NCBI GenBank assembly: GCA_004151065.3
Contig: NWUY0300065904.1
Span: 1 to 12,424 of the forward strand
Direction of reading: 5' to 3'
DNA: 12,424 bases
Origin: Larix sibirica
Lineage: Eukaryota > Streptophyta > Pinopsida > Pinales > Pinaceae
Both the position numbers and the translations under genes were made by a program. Below are positions 1 to 8,485 of the stretch, in pieces. Every line of letters starts with the position of its first letter. Position 1 is the stretch's first letter. The notes beneath the pieces are model-generated. The model was not told where the DNA came from, did not search any database, and worked only from the letters and a program-made list of their open reading frames with translations.

Positions 1-135
1 GAGGCTAAAACAATTCATTTGAGACATTGTTCCATGAATGAGAAAATTGCAAACATCTTCACCAAATCACTTGAAAGAGAAAATTTTCAAAAGTTCAAAA
101 GGATTCTTGGACTCACGAACACCCCTTTGGATTAA
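1..135 (+). pseudogene. C-terminal end of a Ty1/copia polyprotein (RNase H tail), partial
   Basis: Frame 1 is open from the first base to TAA at 133-135 and encodes 44 residues. The block NEKIANIFTKSL matches the very conserved end of copia-type pol, where the family has a motif like EQVADIFTKPL, followed by the usual FxxFKxxLGL. Upstream residues (KTIHLRHCS) fit the last strand of the copia RNase H domain. In the element this part degrades the RNA strand of the cDNA hybrid. The gene runs in from outside the window, so only the 3' end can be seen; this piece has no internal stop. Recognition rests on the IFTK block and its position just before the stop. Whether the whole element is intact cannot be judged from here. 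Confidence 0.85.
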
Positions 136-345
136 CATGATGGAAGTTGGAAACCTAATCCATAGGTTTCATGTAAATATTTTAAAATTAGTCTTTTCAG
201 TTATGTAGATGAATATCCATGTACCTTTGGAGATATAATGCCAAAGATCATCCCTAGTTGTATAAATAAGGCATTTATCAATGAAATATTCTTCCTAGGA
301 GTTATTCCCACATCAATTTTGAAAATCATACCAAGGGCATAGTCA
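136..345 (+). mobile_element. LTR-like stretch after the copia pol end (edges uncertain)
   Basis: A 3' LTR is expected right after a copia pol stop. This stretch has a TATA-type box TATAAATAAG (261-270), followed by a CAATGAAATATTCTT block (about 280-294) typical of the R/U5 part of plant LTRs, and a possible CA end near 312-315. At about 327-342 a sequence ending in GGGCATAG weakly resembles a decayed initiator-Met tRNA primer site (TGGTATCAGAGC type). No clear polypurine tract or TG start is visible, and there is no second LTR in the window to compare with. The call rests mainly on context. Confidence 0.35.
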
Positions 346-1445
346 TCAAACTAATGAGACAAATGGGCTATCATGGCTAGAGTCCCAACAAGAGATACAA
401 AGGGATTGTAAACCCTGTTGTATTCAAACTTAGGGTCATAATGAAGCCCTTGGATTTGGTGGCACAAAGGAAAAATGAGAATGCTCAAAAGCTACAATTT
501 GTTGTGGTCATTGAGACGATGAAGCATATATCTCGCCTCTGGAAATATTGGTACCAGAAAATACCATGTCCATCAAGGTCAATGTTTTGAAAGAAAAAAG
601 ATGTTACAAATTTATCCTTTTCATCAAAATAAAGGGCAACAACAAATGAATATGGTAGTACACTATCACTCCATCTTTTCTTCTTTTCTTCTTTTCTTCT
701 TTTTCTTTTTTGGTGGATTGGAGAAGTGAGGATATGAAAAAAATTCAAAGAATCAACCAACACCAACATTTTGGAGACCAAACAAGTCAGATAGTGAGAT
801 TAAGAAGGAAAAGAACAAGAGGTATGCACCAAGCATGTCATTCCTTGTTTATTTATACTACAAGAATAAAGGCCATCGAGTTGCTAGATATTGGTATTCT
901 GAGATGTGTTCCTTTGTGGGGAGAAATGCCATCTTAAGGCTTCTTGCTAGAAGAAGCAAGTCACATGCTATAAGATTGAACTTTTATGGGAAACAACGAC
1001 AATAAAACTTCCCTAAGACAACAATAAGTTCAAAGGGACATGAACAAAAAGAGAATGTCAAGGCACTGTGAGTAATTAAACCAAGCCTTTGAACCCATTT
1101 AAAAGAGAGCCATTCATTCGTGGCTATGAATCCATCTTGAGAAGCATGATCTCACTATAATTATGAATAGTAGAGACATCAAAATTTGAATTACTCATAG
1201 ATCCATGTTGGTGAGAAGTATGGGCCATAGGCCTACTATTTATGAATCAGTGAGTGTTTTCTTAAAATGTTTCGCTTGTGGAAATATACTCTATTTTTCA
1301 AACAAGGGAGACTAGTATATGCCAATGAGTTTACTAGGGATGACATTAATGAATGTGGAGAAGCATCCCTTAAATTTCCCCACAAAATTTTCTTGGAAAA
1401 AATCTATATCCAACTTTGAACTAAATGACGTTAACTCTTTCAAGG
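346..1445. other. Non-coding stretch, no gene recognised
   Basis: All frames are short and have no recognisable domain. An ATG at 373 opens a 12-codon frame (MARVPTRDTKGL, then TAA) that might be the relic of a copia gag start, but nothing after it supports this. A longer minus-strand frame at 485-781 is created by the pyrimidine tract and reads as Lys/Arg-rich low complexity. No splice-bounded coding pattern or RNA gene was seen. Confidence 0.6.
674..711. repeat. Polypyrimidine tract, (TTTTCTTC)-like microsatellite
   Basis: The + strand carries 38 uninterrupted pyrimidines, built from irregular repeats of TTTTCTTC and ending in a T run. It is a simple-sequence tract. On the minus strand it forces a Lys/Arg/Glu-rich reading frame that should not be taken as a protein. 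Confidence 0.85.
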
Positions 1446-1495
1446 CCAATACATCACAACTCAACACATACCAATACATCACAACTCAACACATA
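1446..1495. repeat. Perfect 25-bp tandem duplication
   Basis: Two identical 25-bp units (1446-1470 and 1471-1495), each beginning CCAATACATCAC and ending AACACATA, lie head to tail. A third copy is present only as its first three bases, CCA. The absence of any mismatch, in a region where nothing else is conserved, suggests a recent slippage or unequal-exchange event. Confidence 0.95.
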
Positions 1496-3445
1496 CCACG
1501 ATTTTTTTATCAAATTAAATTTATTTTATTATATCATAATGGTGTTTCTATCTAACCGTTTTCCATAATTTTGAATTTGGTCTTGGGAAGGTCATATTAT
1601 ACATTGATTGATCATTCATCAATTGAATGAAAATGGGTTGCTTTACATGTAAGATATTTTGTATATTTGAGAATGCATATTTTCAAAGTTGTTATAATTA
1701 TATTAAAATTTCCTAAAATTTTCAGAGTTTAAAAACATTCTTACCATTTTAAGTGAATGATCTACCTATCATTAGAAGATCTATAGATAACTTTGAAAAA
1801 TTAAAAGAAAAATAAATTAAAATAAATAAGTAAAAAATAAAAACCAAAAAATAATATACCTAATTAAAATTGAATTAACTTAGTAAAGATTAATAATAAA
1901 TTTCAATGAAAAACAAAAACTTATTAAAGTTAAAAAGTGAGTAAATAAAGAATACATAATTAAGATAAAAATAAAAATGAGAATAATAAATATTCTTAAA
2001 AATAGAGAAAAAATAAATAAATAATTATAAGCATTCATAATGGACCAAGCAAGTACATATTTCACTTAGAGCGTTAGTCATTTAAATAAATGCCAAATTG
2101 AGTTAGGGTTACTTTTTAATAACTACATCCCTATGATAAATGCCAAAATGAATTTCTTGGACAAGTTCTGAAATTTCAAATTCAATTGTAGAAATCTCTC
2201 ACAAATTAAAACAGCTTGGCTAAGTGCAAGCATGAATGAAAGGTGTTAGAACAATCACTTTGTCATAAGTTTGATTCTAAAGGAAAGGAAAGGCTTTGGG
2301 TGAAATCCAAGTAGGGAAAAAATGAAAATTTAGTCATTCAAATCTACATATCAACAAAAAGGAAAATATAGTGATTTCCATAATATAAACAAATGATCCC
2401 AACTTACACCAATTCAAGATTGACTTTTTAACATGCAAAGAAACCCCTTCCAAATCCAAGAGATCTAAGGTGCCTTAGTTTCTAAAAAAATTCAAACTTA
2501 TACCTAAAAAACTACATTCAGAGATATATCATATAAAAGCAAGCACATAAGAAAAATAATATTTTTTATTTTAAAACTTTTTTTTATGAAAAAACCAACA
2601 ACTAAAGATATTTTTAATTATTGTTAAATGACTAAGCATACAATGAAATTACTCAAATTTTTAAATGTGTTTCATCATGTGCTAATACCATGAACTACGG
2701 AACCCATAAACCATCAATAATAATCCATCATTAATTGAATTAAGATTAACTTTAACCTCTCTATCACCAAAATCAAAATTAACTTAATACACTATACCTT
2801 TAAACAAACAAAAAAATACTTTATTATAATAAAAAATGACATGCCAAAATTCCTTCAAAGAAAGTCACCTACGTTTGCTTAATCAACCATTTCAAAATTG
2901 AGTCGTGGTCATTAAACAAACGGATTTTTTTTCAAAAATCATAACCTTAATAAGAGGGCCACCAAAAGTTAAAATGAGATGAAGAGTTGCTTCAAAGTAT
3001 TTTGACAAACTACAATGATGACACTTTTTGTTTGACTTTCATTTTCACAGCGAAATCAACAAAATCTTTCATTTCCACAACCAAATCTTTAGGTCGTTGT
3101 TGCTTATACAATAGGGTTAGAAAGGGATATGAAGGACCATTGAAAGTAGGCATGAGCAAGTTTTAAAAACTATGGAAAAATATTATTATTTTATGGAATC
3201 ACTTACCAAAAAAATGTCACGCTATGTAGTCATATTCACACAAAAATTTAAAAAATACATAAACCAACATGTGTATAGAATCGTAGCCATAACAAACCCG
3301 ATATGAAATGCGTCACTAAACTCGATACTCAATGTTGTCATTTTCATGCATGGATTATTGCTTCGTGAGCGTCACGCCACTTACAATGTAATAGACCATT
3401 ATTAATTTCATAGTTCTTCAAAGTAAGTTATGCATTTAACTTTTT
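1496..3445. other. AT-rich non-coding stretch, no gene recognised
   Basis: About 1.95 kb with many A/T runs, densest at 1800-2060, and stops in every frame. A 61-codon minus-strand frame at 1880-2065 is just Phe/Leu/Ile-rich translation of AT-rich DNA. No transposon domain, RNA gene or convincing inverted repeat was seen. This is the left flank of the LINE insertion. Confidence 0.65.
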
Positions 3446-3456
3446 TAGTAATCAAA
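3446..3456. repeat. Target-site duplication of the LINE, left copy
   Basis: TAGTAATCAAA lies directly next to the T-rich tract at 3457-3465, which is the A-rich tail of the minus-strand LINE. The same 11 bases occur at 9946-9956, directly beyond the 5' end of the element. A perfect 11-bp repeat at both expected junctions is the signature of target-primed reverse transcription. Confidence 0.85.
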
Positions 3457-3696
3457 TTTATTTTTACAAGAAAAAGAGATTGCAGCTCAGATTTTATTAA
3501 AATTGAATCATTTTGTTCAGAGGTAGAATGCTATACATTATATGTTTAGCAAGAGACATCTATTTAGAACTTCAGTTCATCAACTCGATTGTTCATAGTA
3601 GTGCTATCCCAAGATTACATTTCAAAAAAGATGGCTATATGAAAATATCACGTATATCTCCCTATATCATTATAGCCCAAATTGATGAGATCCTTG
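3457..3696 (-). other. LINE 3' UTR and A-rich tail
   Basis: This segment lies between the inferred ORF2 stop (TAA at 3699-3697) and the target-site duplication. In element sense it ends with an AATAAA signal, then AATCTGAGCTGC, a pyrimidine stretch, and a short A-rich tail (GTAAAAATAAA). The tail is short and interrupted, as expected for an old copy. A 66-codon plus-strand frame across it (3513-3713) has no recognisable content. Confidence 0.75.
3493..3498 (-). terminator. Polyadenylation signal AATAAA of the LINE
   Basis: On the minus strand AATAAA sits about 28 bases before the A-rich tail. That is a normal distance between a poly(A) signal and the cleavage site, so it probably set the 3' end of the LINE transcript. 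Confidence 0.65.
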
Positions 3697-3768
3697 TTAA
3701 AAATCCAGTCTAGGTCCTGGGTCATATTCCTTTATAACATTTGCGTCAACTTGCCAGACTTTAGTTAC

Positions 3769-4184
3769 TCATGTATTGAGTTGAAGTGCTAGTTTAGACA
3801 ATAGATCTACTTATGAATTCCTATCACGATGAACATGTATGAAGGAAATATCATCAAAAAATGCAATTAATTTGCATATGTCATCGTATATTGGCCCGAG
3901 GTAAATATTCTTGGGTGGCTTCCTATTGATAATCAAGTTATAACCAGTAGAGAGTCTCCAATAACTTGCAGCTCTTTCATACCCAAAATGACAGCCAAAT
4001 TGATAACTTTGAGGGCAGTTGAGATCTCCTCTTTGTTGTTTGTAGCAAAACCAATGTTTGTAGAGAGCTTGTAATGTTGGTCGTGAGAGATATGTAGGAT
4101 ATCTACTAGTCCTCCTATAGTAGGAATACCTTGGGCTACACCATCAAATGTACACCAGGGCTTATTTGTGTCCCAAGATACCAA
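3769..4184 (-). other. C-terminal RNase H domain of ORF2
   Basis: RNase HI-type domain that removes RNA from the hybrid. In the frame starting at 4184, TFDGVAQG supplies the first catalytic Asp (codon 4145-4143), TNNKEEIS the Glu (about 4028-4026), and VIGDSLL the second Asp (3956-3954). A frame change near 3935 then leads through YDDICKLIAFFDD and FIHVHRDRNS, a TAA, and VDLLSKLAL, whose Asp fits the fourth catalytic position. All four acidic residues of the D-E-D-D set can therefore be read across two frames. RNase H at the end of ORF2 is known from several plant L1 lineages and is not itself novel. Confidence 0.88.
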
Positions 4185-4433
4185 TGAGTGTACCTACCTA
4201 GTGTTGGCAGATGAAACCCGTGAATAATGATCCAATATAGTCAGACTCTTTGTTGCATAGGAATGTGGCAGGATGTATAAATCCTGAAAGATTTGTTTAT
4301 TCCTTGAGAGCCAAGCTCACCAGATCATGAGGAGAGGGAGAGATCTAATGTATGTGTATGCAGGTTCATTCATCCAGGAGCGGAATGCATCAGTGAAGTC
4401 CGCACCATCCCATATGAGTCTTTTTCCAGAGAT

Positions 4434-4661
4434 CTATTCTGCATAGTGCCACATATATGTAATGTAGTTGCACTGTATAAAAATATGATCGATGGCATCC
4501 TCGCCATTCATGCACAATGCACATCTATTGGGGCCTATTCCAATCAATCTTCTAATATGATTCCAAACAGGTAATTTACCTTCAAGAGTAAGCCAAAGGA
4601 ACAACTTGTTTTTCAGTGGGCAATTCAAGTTCCAAACCATCAGAATCCACCAGGCTGGCAC
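4434..4661 (-). other. zf-RVT zinc-binding domain of ORF2
   Basis: The frame opens within PAWWILMVWNL and reads PLKNKLFLWLTLEGKLPVW. It then has CALC, about nine residues later DHIF, and then QCNY, so the C-x2-C...H...C ligands of the plant LINE zf-RVT domain are all present. The domain follows RT in plant and some animal L1 elements and probably binds template RNA or DNA. The frame has no stop over about 75 codons and is among the best preserved parts of the element. It ends at TAG 4436-4434. Confidence 0.9.
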
Positions 4662-5560
4662 ACCATGATCTTCGTTTTCCCCAAGAAGCCAGTAACCTAA
4701 CTTTGGGGTATATTTTCCTTCTTCTGTATTCCATGCCTAGATCAATTGGTCTGGCAGATCCTTGATGTATGAGTGGCTCTTTTTTAAATCTTGAATATGC
4801 GCGTCCCACTTTGTTTTATAGTCATTAAAAAAACCCAATTGTTATGTCGAGATCCACTCTTGGGTAATACCAGTAGAGTTATGTCTGTCATGTATATGTG
4901 ATAGGAAAACAAGACCCCTGTCAATAAGAGACTCTATCATTTCATCTGGAAGACGGTATGCTAGGGAGAAGCCTACCCAGGGGTCAACTCCTAGTCTAAT
5001 GGATTTACCATTACCCAATTTGCATGTGAGCCAATCTCCAATAAGTTCGAAAGCATTTACCATGGATTTCCATATGTTCGAGACCCCTTTGGTCGATTTT
5101 GGGGATGATCTAATCTACTCCAGTATTGTCTTAGGCCACATGTACTTTTTGTGAATAATTTTGACCCATAGTCCATTCTCCCATACAATATGCCAAATAC
5201 TCTTCGCTTCCAGTGATTTTGAGAAACCGGGAGATGCTTGAGACCCAAACCCCCTAAATGTTTTGGAAGGGTAACTCTACTCCATGTGATCCCATGGAAG
5301 GATCGGCCTATACACTTATTGCTCTAGAGAAAGTTTGAACAAATCTTTCTGACATAGTCCAGAATACAAATAAGGACATGTGCTAGAATAAGTCGGTATA
5401 CATGAATACCTTCAAATATTGATTTGATAAGGACCAAGCGGCCAACTTTGGACATCCATTTATTGCACCAAATATTTAATTTCCCTTCAATTCTTCCTGT
5501 GAGACAAGCCCAATATCTTGTTGTGTAATCATTTGGTTTTATAACAAAGCCCATATAACT
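4662..5560 (-). other. ORF2 thumb and connector region
   Basis: After the RT the family motifs continue. About 5480-5400 reads KLNIWCNKWMSKVGRLVLIK (family KLxxWxxKxLSxAGRxxLIK). Beyond the TAG at 5326-5324 comes WSRVTLPKHLGGLGLKHL. A further frame from about 5060 reads WLTCKLGNGKSIRLGVDPW (family GxGxxIxxWxDPW). Another frame then runs to the finger through LIxAWN, where x is a TAG at 4739-4737 replacing a conserved Trp, and GKYTPKLGYWLL. These match LINE proteins without being a named enzyme domain, and they confirm that ORF2 is continuous here. Confidence 0.85.
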
Positions 5561-6478
5561 TAGGCCAATAGTTGTATCAGTTAACGGAAAATCAAATTCT
5601 TGTGATATTCTATCCATTAATATCCATTATCTCAGGAGGCTGATTTAGGAAGTAGAGCATAGATTTATGAGAAGACATTCATACATGTTGCATGTGAGAA
5701 GAGTGCAAAGATATATTTTATCTTCCTAATCTCCCTTCTGCTGCCATGTGAAGAAGAGGATGTCGTCTACGAAAAGTAAGTGAGTGATAAACATAGATCC
5801 TCCAAATCAAAATCCTTTCAGAGCACCTGTCGAGCTGGCATGTGTGAGAAGCCCGCTAAGTCCTTCCATAACCAAGAGGAAGAGGATGGGGTGCAAGTGG
5901 GAAACCTTTCCTGAGCCCCCTACCAGGTCAGAAAAAGCTTGATGCCGACCCATTTATAAGGATAGGGAAACTAATAGATTGCACATAGGAAATATTCTCA
6001 TTTATTAGCTATAGTTCAAACCCAATTTGTGTGAGTACCAGTCTGACATAATTCCAATTGACTCGATCGTATGCTTTTGACAGGTCTTCTTTGATAACCA
6101 CCACTGGAGTACAAGTCGATTTTTCTTAGTGTAGAACTTCTTGAGTAATACCTATAGCGTCATGTATTTGTCTCCCTGCTGAAAAAGCAATTTATTCCAG
6201 AAGGATAGCTTCGGAGAAAATCCCCCTAATCCTATTAGCAAGCACTTTTACTATCATTTTGTACACACGGTTAGATAAATATATAGGTCTTAAATCTTCC
6301 ATACAATTTACCTTGTCCAGTTTTGGAATAAGAGTAAGGAATGTCGCATTGAAGGCTGCAAGAACTCTACCTTTTTGTCTAGATTCTTCGACCACTGCCA
6401 GGATATTAGTACCGATATGGTCAAACAGTCCCAAGTAGAACTTTATGGGCCATCCGTCAGTTCCAGGACTTTTGTCCC
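5560..6478 (-). other. ORF2 reverse transcriptase domain
   Basis: The domain copies RNA into DNA, primed by the nicked target. One frame from about 6476 to 5895 reads KSPGTDGWPIKF (motif 1), AFNATFLTLIPK and DLRPIYLSNRVYK (motif 2), GRQIHDAI, DLSKAYDRV (motif A with its catalytic Asp, 6086-6060) and INGSA. It then reaches GRGLRKGFPLAP (motif B), where the frame changes near 5895 to FLLVMEGLSGLL. In that second frame FITHLLFVDDILFF carries the FVDD box (5773-5762), with both catalytic Asp codons kept. Stops interrupt at 6192, 6126, 6009 and 5928, and several more fall between 5820 and 5600. It is a non-functional relic, but its identity is unambiguous. Confidence 0.94.
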
Positions 6479-6488
6479 TATGGAGAGT

Positions 6489-7015
6489 TCACATAGCTAC
6501 CACTAGCTCGTCTTTAGTGACAAGCTCTCTGAGGTGTGCATTTTGCTCATCAGTGACAAAGGATGGAAAAAGTGCGACACTCTTGAGCATGGGATAATAT
6601 CCTGCCTCATTGTCTTCCCTATACAAATAGGAGAAATGTCTCACCCCCACACTAGCAATATTTGTAAATCCTGTTACCCGTTGTCGATGTTCATCATCTA
6701 TATCCCAAATGGAATTTATATTCTCTTTGTTTGATAAAGTTATGGAATAATTTAGAATTGTTGTCTCCCTTGTCAATCCAGATAGCACAAATTTTTAAGC
6801 GTAGGTTTGCCTCCTCGTCAATTAAGAGCTTTATACTTTTATGTTCAAAGATTAGAATCTGATATTTTTGCTCAAGTGTAATGAGTTCAACACGACGATA
6901 ATATAGGTAATCCAGCTATGCTTCTAGTATCTTGATCTCCTTACTTCTGACTTTCCTGCAGTGTTTTTACCCATGGGATTGTTTTTGCTTTCAACAGTTT
7001 TAGATTGTTTAAGAA
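6489..7015 (-). other. ORF2 linker between endonuclease and reverse transcriptase
   Basis: Three frames must be combined. About 7015-6965 reads NNLKLLKAKTIPWVK. About 6960-6721 reads IKILEA, stop, LDYLYYRRVE, and ends in WIDKGDNNSKLFHNF, the well-known LINE motif WxxxGDxNTxFFH. From about 6730 a third frame reads NSIWDIDDEHRQRVTGF, then HFSYLY and ELVTKDEL, which are the conserved residues just ahead of RT motif 1. The TAG at 6918-6916 stands where Gln (CAG) is the likely ancestor. Confidence 0.85.
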
Positions 7016-7847
7016 TTATACTGCAGCCAAACTTTGTAAGGTTGAGTTGAAGGGAATCCAGCTAGCATGAACCAACTGATGGAAATCCTCCTCGTTAAGC
7101 CAGGTGACATCAAACTTAAAAGGAGCTGGCAGTTTATGTGACTTACCTCTGAGATCCAGGAATACTGGGAAGTGATCATAATCACCTCCAGTACCTATCC
7201 ATTGTTTGACTAATGATACCTCGCTAAGAAGCCTTCCATTAAGGATATATCTATCTAATCTTTTTGCCACTGCCTGTACACCAACTATTTTGTTCCTCCA
7301 TGTAGGTTTGAGTATCATGGGGGGAAGGTCAAACTGTCCTTCAAGTTCCAATTTCCTAATGAAATAATCGGATAGTGTATATTTGTGAGCCGAGGTACCC
7401 CAAGTCTCGATTTCTCCCAATAGAAAAATTACGGTCGCCTGCAAGTATGAAATTTTGTGTCTGATGAAAACCTGCAGCAAAAAGATTGTCCCAAAATTCT
7501 TCTTTGTTCATATGTGGACCGTATAGGTTTAGAAGTGTAAATGACATGCCCAAGTCTATGCAAACTAAAATTGCACCAAGTCCTGTAGATATACCCCAAC
7601 ATGAGGTCACAATCATTGTAGAGACCTTCCAACCTGTGATGATTCCACTAGACCTTCCCACTGAATCCAGGATAATGAAGTCCTAGCTTAGGAGGAAGGA
7701 TTTTAACTCAAAATTAATGTTGTCATCACCTACAATAGTCTCTTGTAATAAAAGGACATCTGAATGATGTAAATAAACTAATATTTTTAGGGCCAACTTC
7801 TTGGAGGCTTGGCCCAAACCCCTTACATTGAGATAGAGACAGAGCAT
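7016..7847 (-). other. ORF2 endonuclease domain (exonuclease-endonuclease-phosphatase fold)
   Basis: The APE-like endonuclease makes the first nick at the insertion site. Readable motifs in order are NVRGLG (the Asn of the active site), LLLQET (metal-binding Glu), GRSSGIITGW, NLYGPH, LAGDRNF (family GDxN, both residues kept), then in another frame PTWRNK, AKRLDRY and GDYDHFP, the last matching the terminal SDH with Ser replaced. A TAG at 7685-7683 stands where the family usually has Trp before DFI. A one-base frame change near 7415 joins the GDRNFSIG part to EIETWGTSAHKYTLSDYF. The last part (about 7130-7016) is the PFKFDVTWL segment that usually closes the domain. Confidence 0.92.
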
Positions 7848-7849
7848 TA
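7845..7849 (-). promoter_or_regulatory. ORF1 stop / ORF2 start overlap (TAATG)
   Basis: On the minus strand the ORF1 frame ends in TAA (7849-7847) and the ORF2 ATG (7847-7845) shares its last A, giving TAATG. Overlaps of this kind are used for termination-reinitiation in some non-LTR retrotransposons (the silkworm SART1 element is a described case). Both sides are supported here: ORF1's tail is open for more than 200 codons up to this stop, and the ATG is at the exact expected start of the endonuclease. Confidence 0.75.
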
Positions 7850-8485
7850 ACGAACCAATTTTGAGGGGGTGCGTGTTAAGTCCCCCTTGATGGTTCTTTG
7901 TCTTCCTCTGCTGACATCTAATACCGCTTGTGCTCTGGTAGAGGCCATGATAGAGCTACGGCCCCTAAGACGGTTTGGGCTACCTTGTGTGGGAGTCTGA
8001 AGCCCAGGATCTTGTATAGGGTTGTCTTCTTTCTTCAAAGAAGATCTGGGCCTAAAATGGTACCTAATAGTATAAGCGACCCTCCTAGATATGGTATTTG
8101 AGCGGGTGGTAATGCGAGTTACAGAAAGGGAAAGTAGGGGTGGAGAGTGTTCAAAGAGGGGTTCGATAGTGGTAGGACTTAATGGTGTGGGTGTTAGCTG
8201 GGATAGTGGAGAAACCCTGTAGATGGAGAGTTTTTTTGTAGGGATAGAATCAGTTGAAGCAGGTGTAAGGAGAGGTAAGGAGACCGATAGACTATTAGAA
8301 GCTGAGAAAAGGGAAGTCAGAGAATATGGAAAAGGTATATAAGATAGGGAAGTCACATAACCAGAGAGTAACTTACCCGTAGGGAAAGGCTTAAGAGAGT
8401 CCTCAGTATTCTCCAGTGATTGTCCTATCTCCAAAACATTTGCCTTAGCAGCATGCTTGTAAGGAAGCCGAGTAATTTGTAGACT
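7847..8485 (-). other. ORF1 C-terminal low-complexity, basic tail
   Basis: The longest uninterrupted frame in the window, about 212 codons. It is rich in Ser, Thr, Pro and Leu, then turns basic (RITTRSN, RRVAYTIRY, SRGRQR). It has no fold that I recognise. The low-complexity spacer and basic end fit a disordered, RNA-binding tail of LINE ORF1. It is part of ORF1 rather than a separate gene, because it ends exactly at the ORF2 start and its frame joins the ORF1 pieces upstream only through indels. Confidence 0.8.

Larger units (their letters stand above)
3697..7847 (-). pseudogene. LINE ORF2 polyprotein: endonuclease-reverse transcriptase-zinc finger-RNase H, decayed
   Basis: ORF2 protein nicks the target DNA and copies the LINE RNA into it. 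The ATG at 7847-7845 is chosen because MLCLYLNVRGLG fits the family's endonuclease start residue for residue (family MKILSWNxRGLG) and overlaps the ORF1 stop. The span of about 1,380 codons is normal for plant LINE ORF2. Domains in order: endonuclease (7847 to about 7060), linker (about 7015-6500), reverse transcriptase (about 6476-5560), thumb and connector (about 5560-4680), zf-RVT (about 4661-4434), RNase H (about 4184-3769). Frame changes lie near 7415, 7000, 6725, 6480, 5895, 5225, 4850 and 3935. In-frame stops include those at 7683, 6916, 6192, 6126, 6009, 5928, 5324 and 4737. The copy is dead, although most catalytic residues can still be read. Confidence 0.92.

Noticed and set aside
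485-781. A 98-codon minus-strand frame with a basic centre
   Set aside because: The basic run is the translation of the pyrimidine tract at 674-711, and the rest matches nothing recognisable.
1880-2065. A hydrophobic 61-codon minus-strand frame resembling a membrane peptide
   Set aside because: Phe/Leu/Ile richness follows directly from AT-rich DNA. There is no upstream context or conservation to support it.
7016-7480. The 154-codon minus-strand frame as a separate protein
   Set aside because: Motifs such as PTWRNK, AKRLDRY and PFKFD place it as the second half of the LINE endonuclease, separated from the first half by a one-base frame change.
7847-8434. The 195-codon minus-strand frame as a separate host gene
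   Set aside because: It is the low-complexity C-terminal tail of LINE ORF1. It ends at the ORF2 ATG and has no independent start; the frame continues upstream to 8485.
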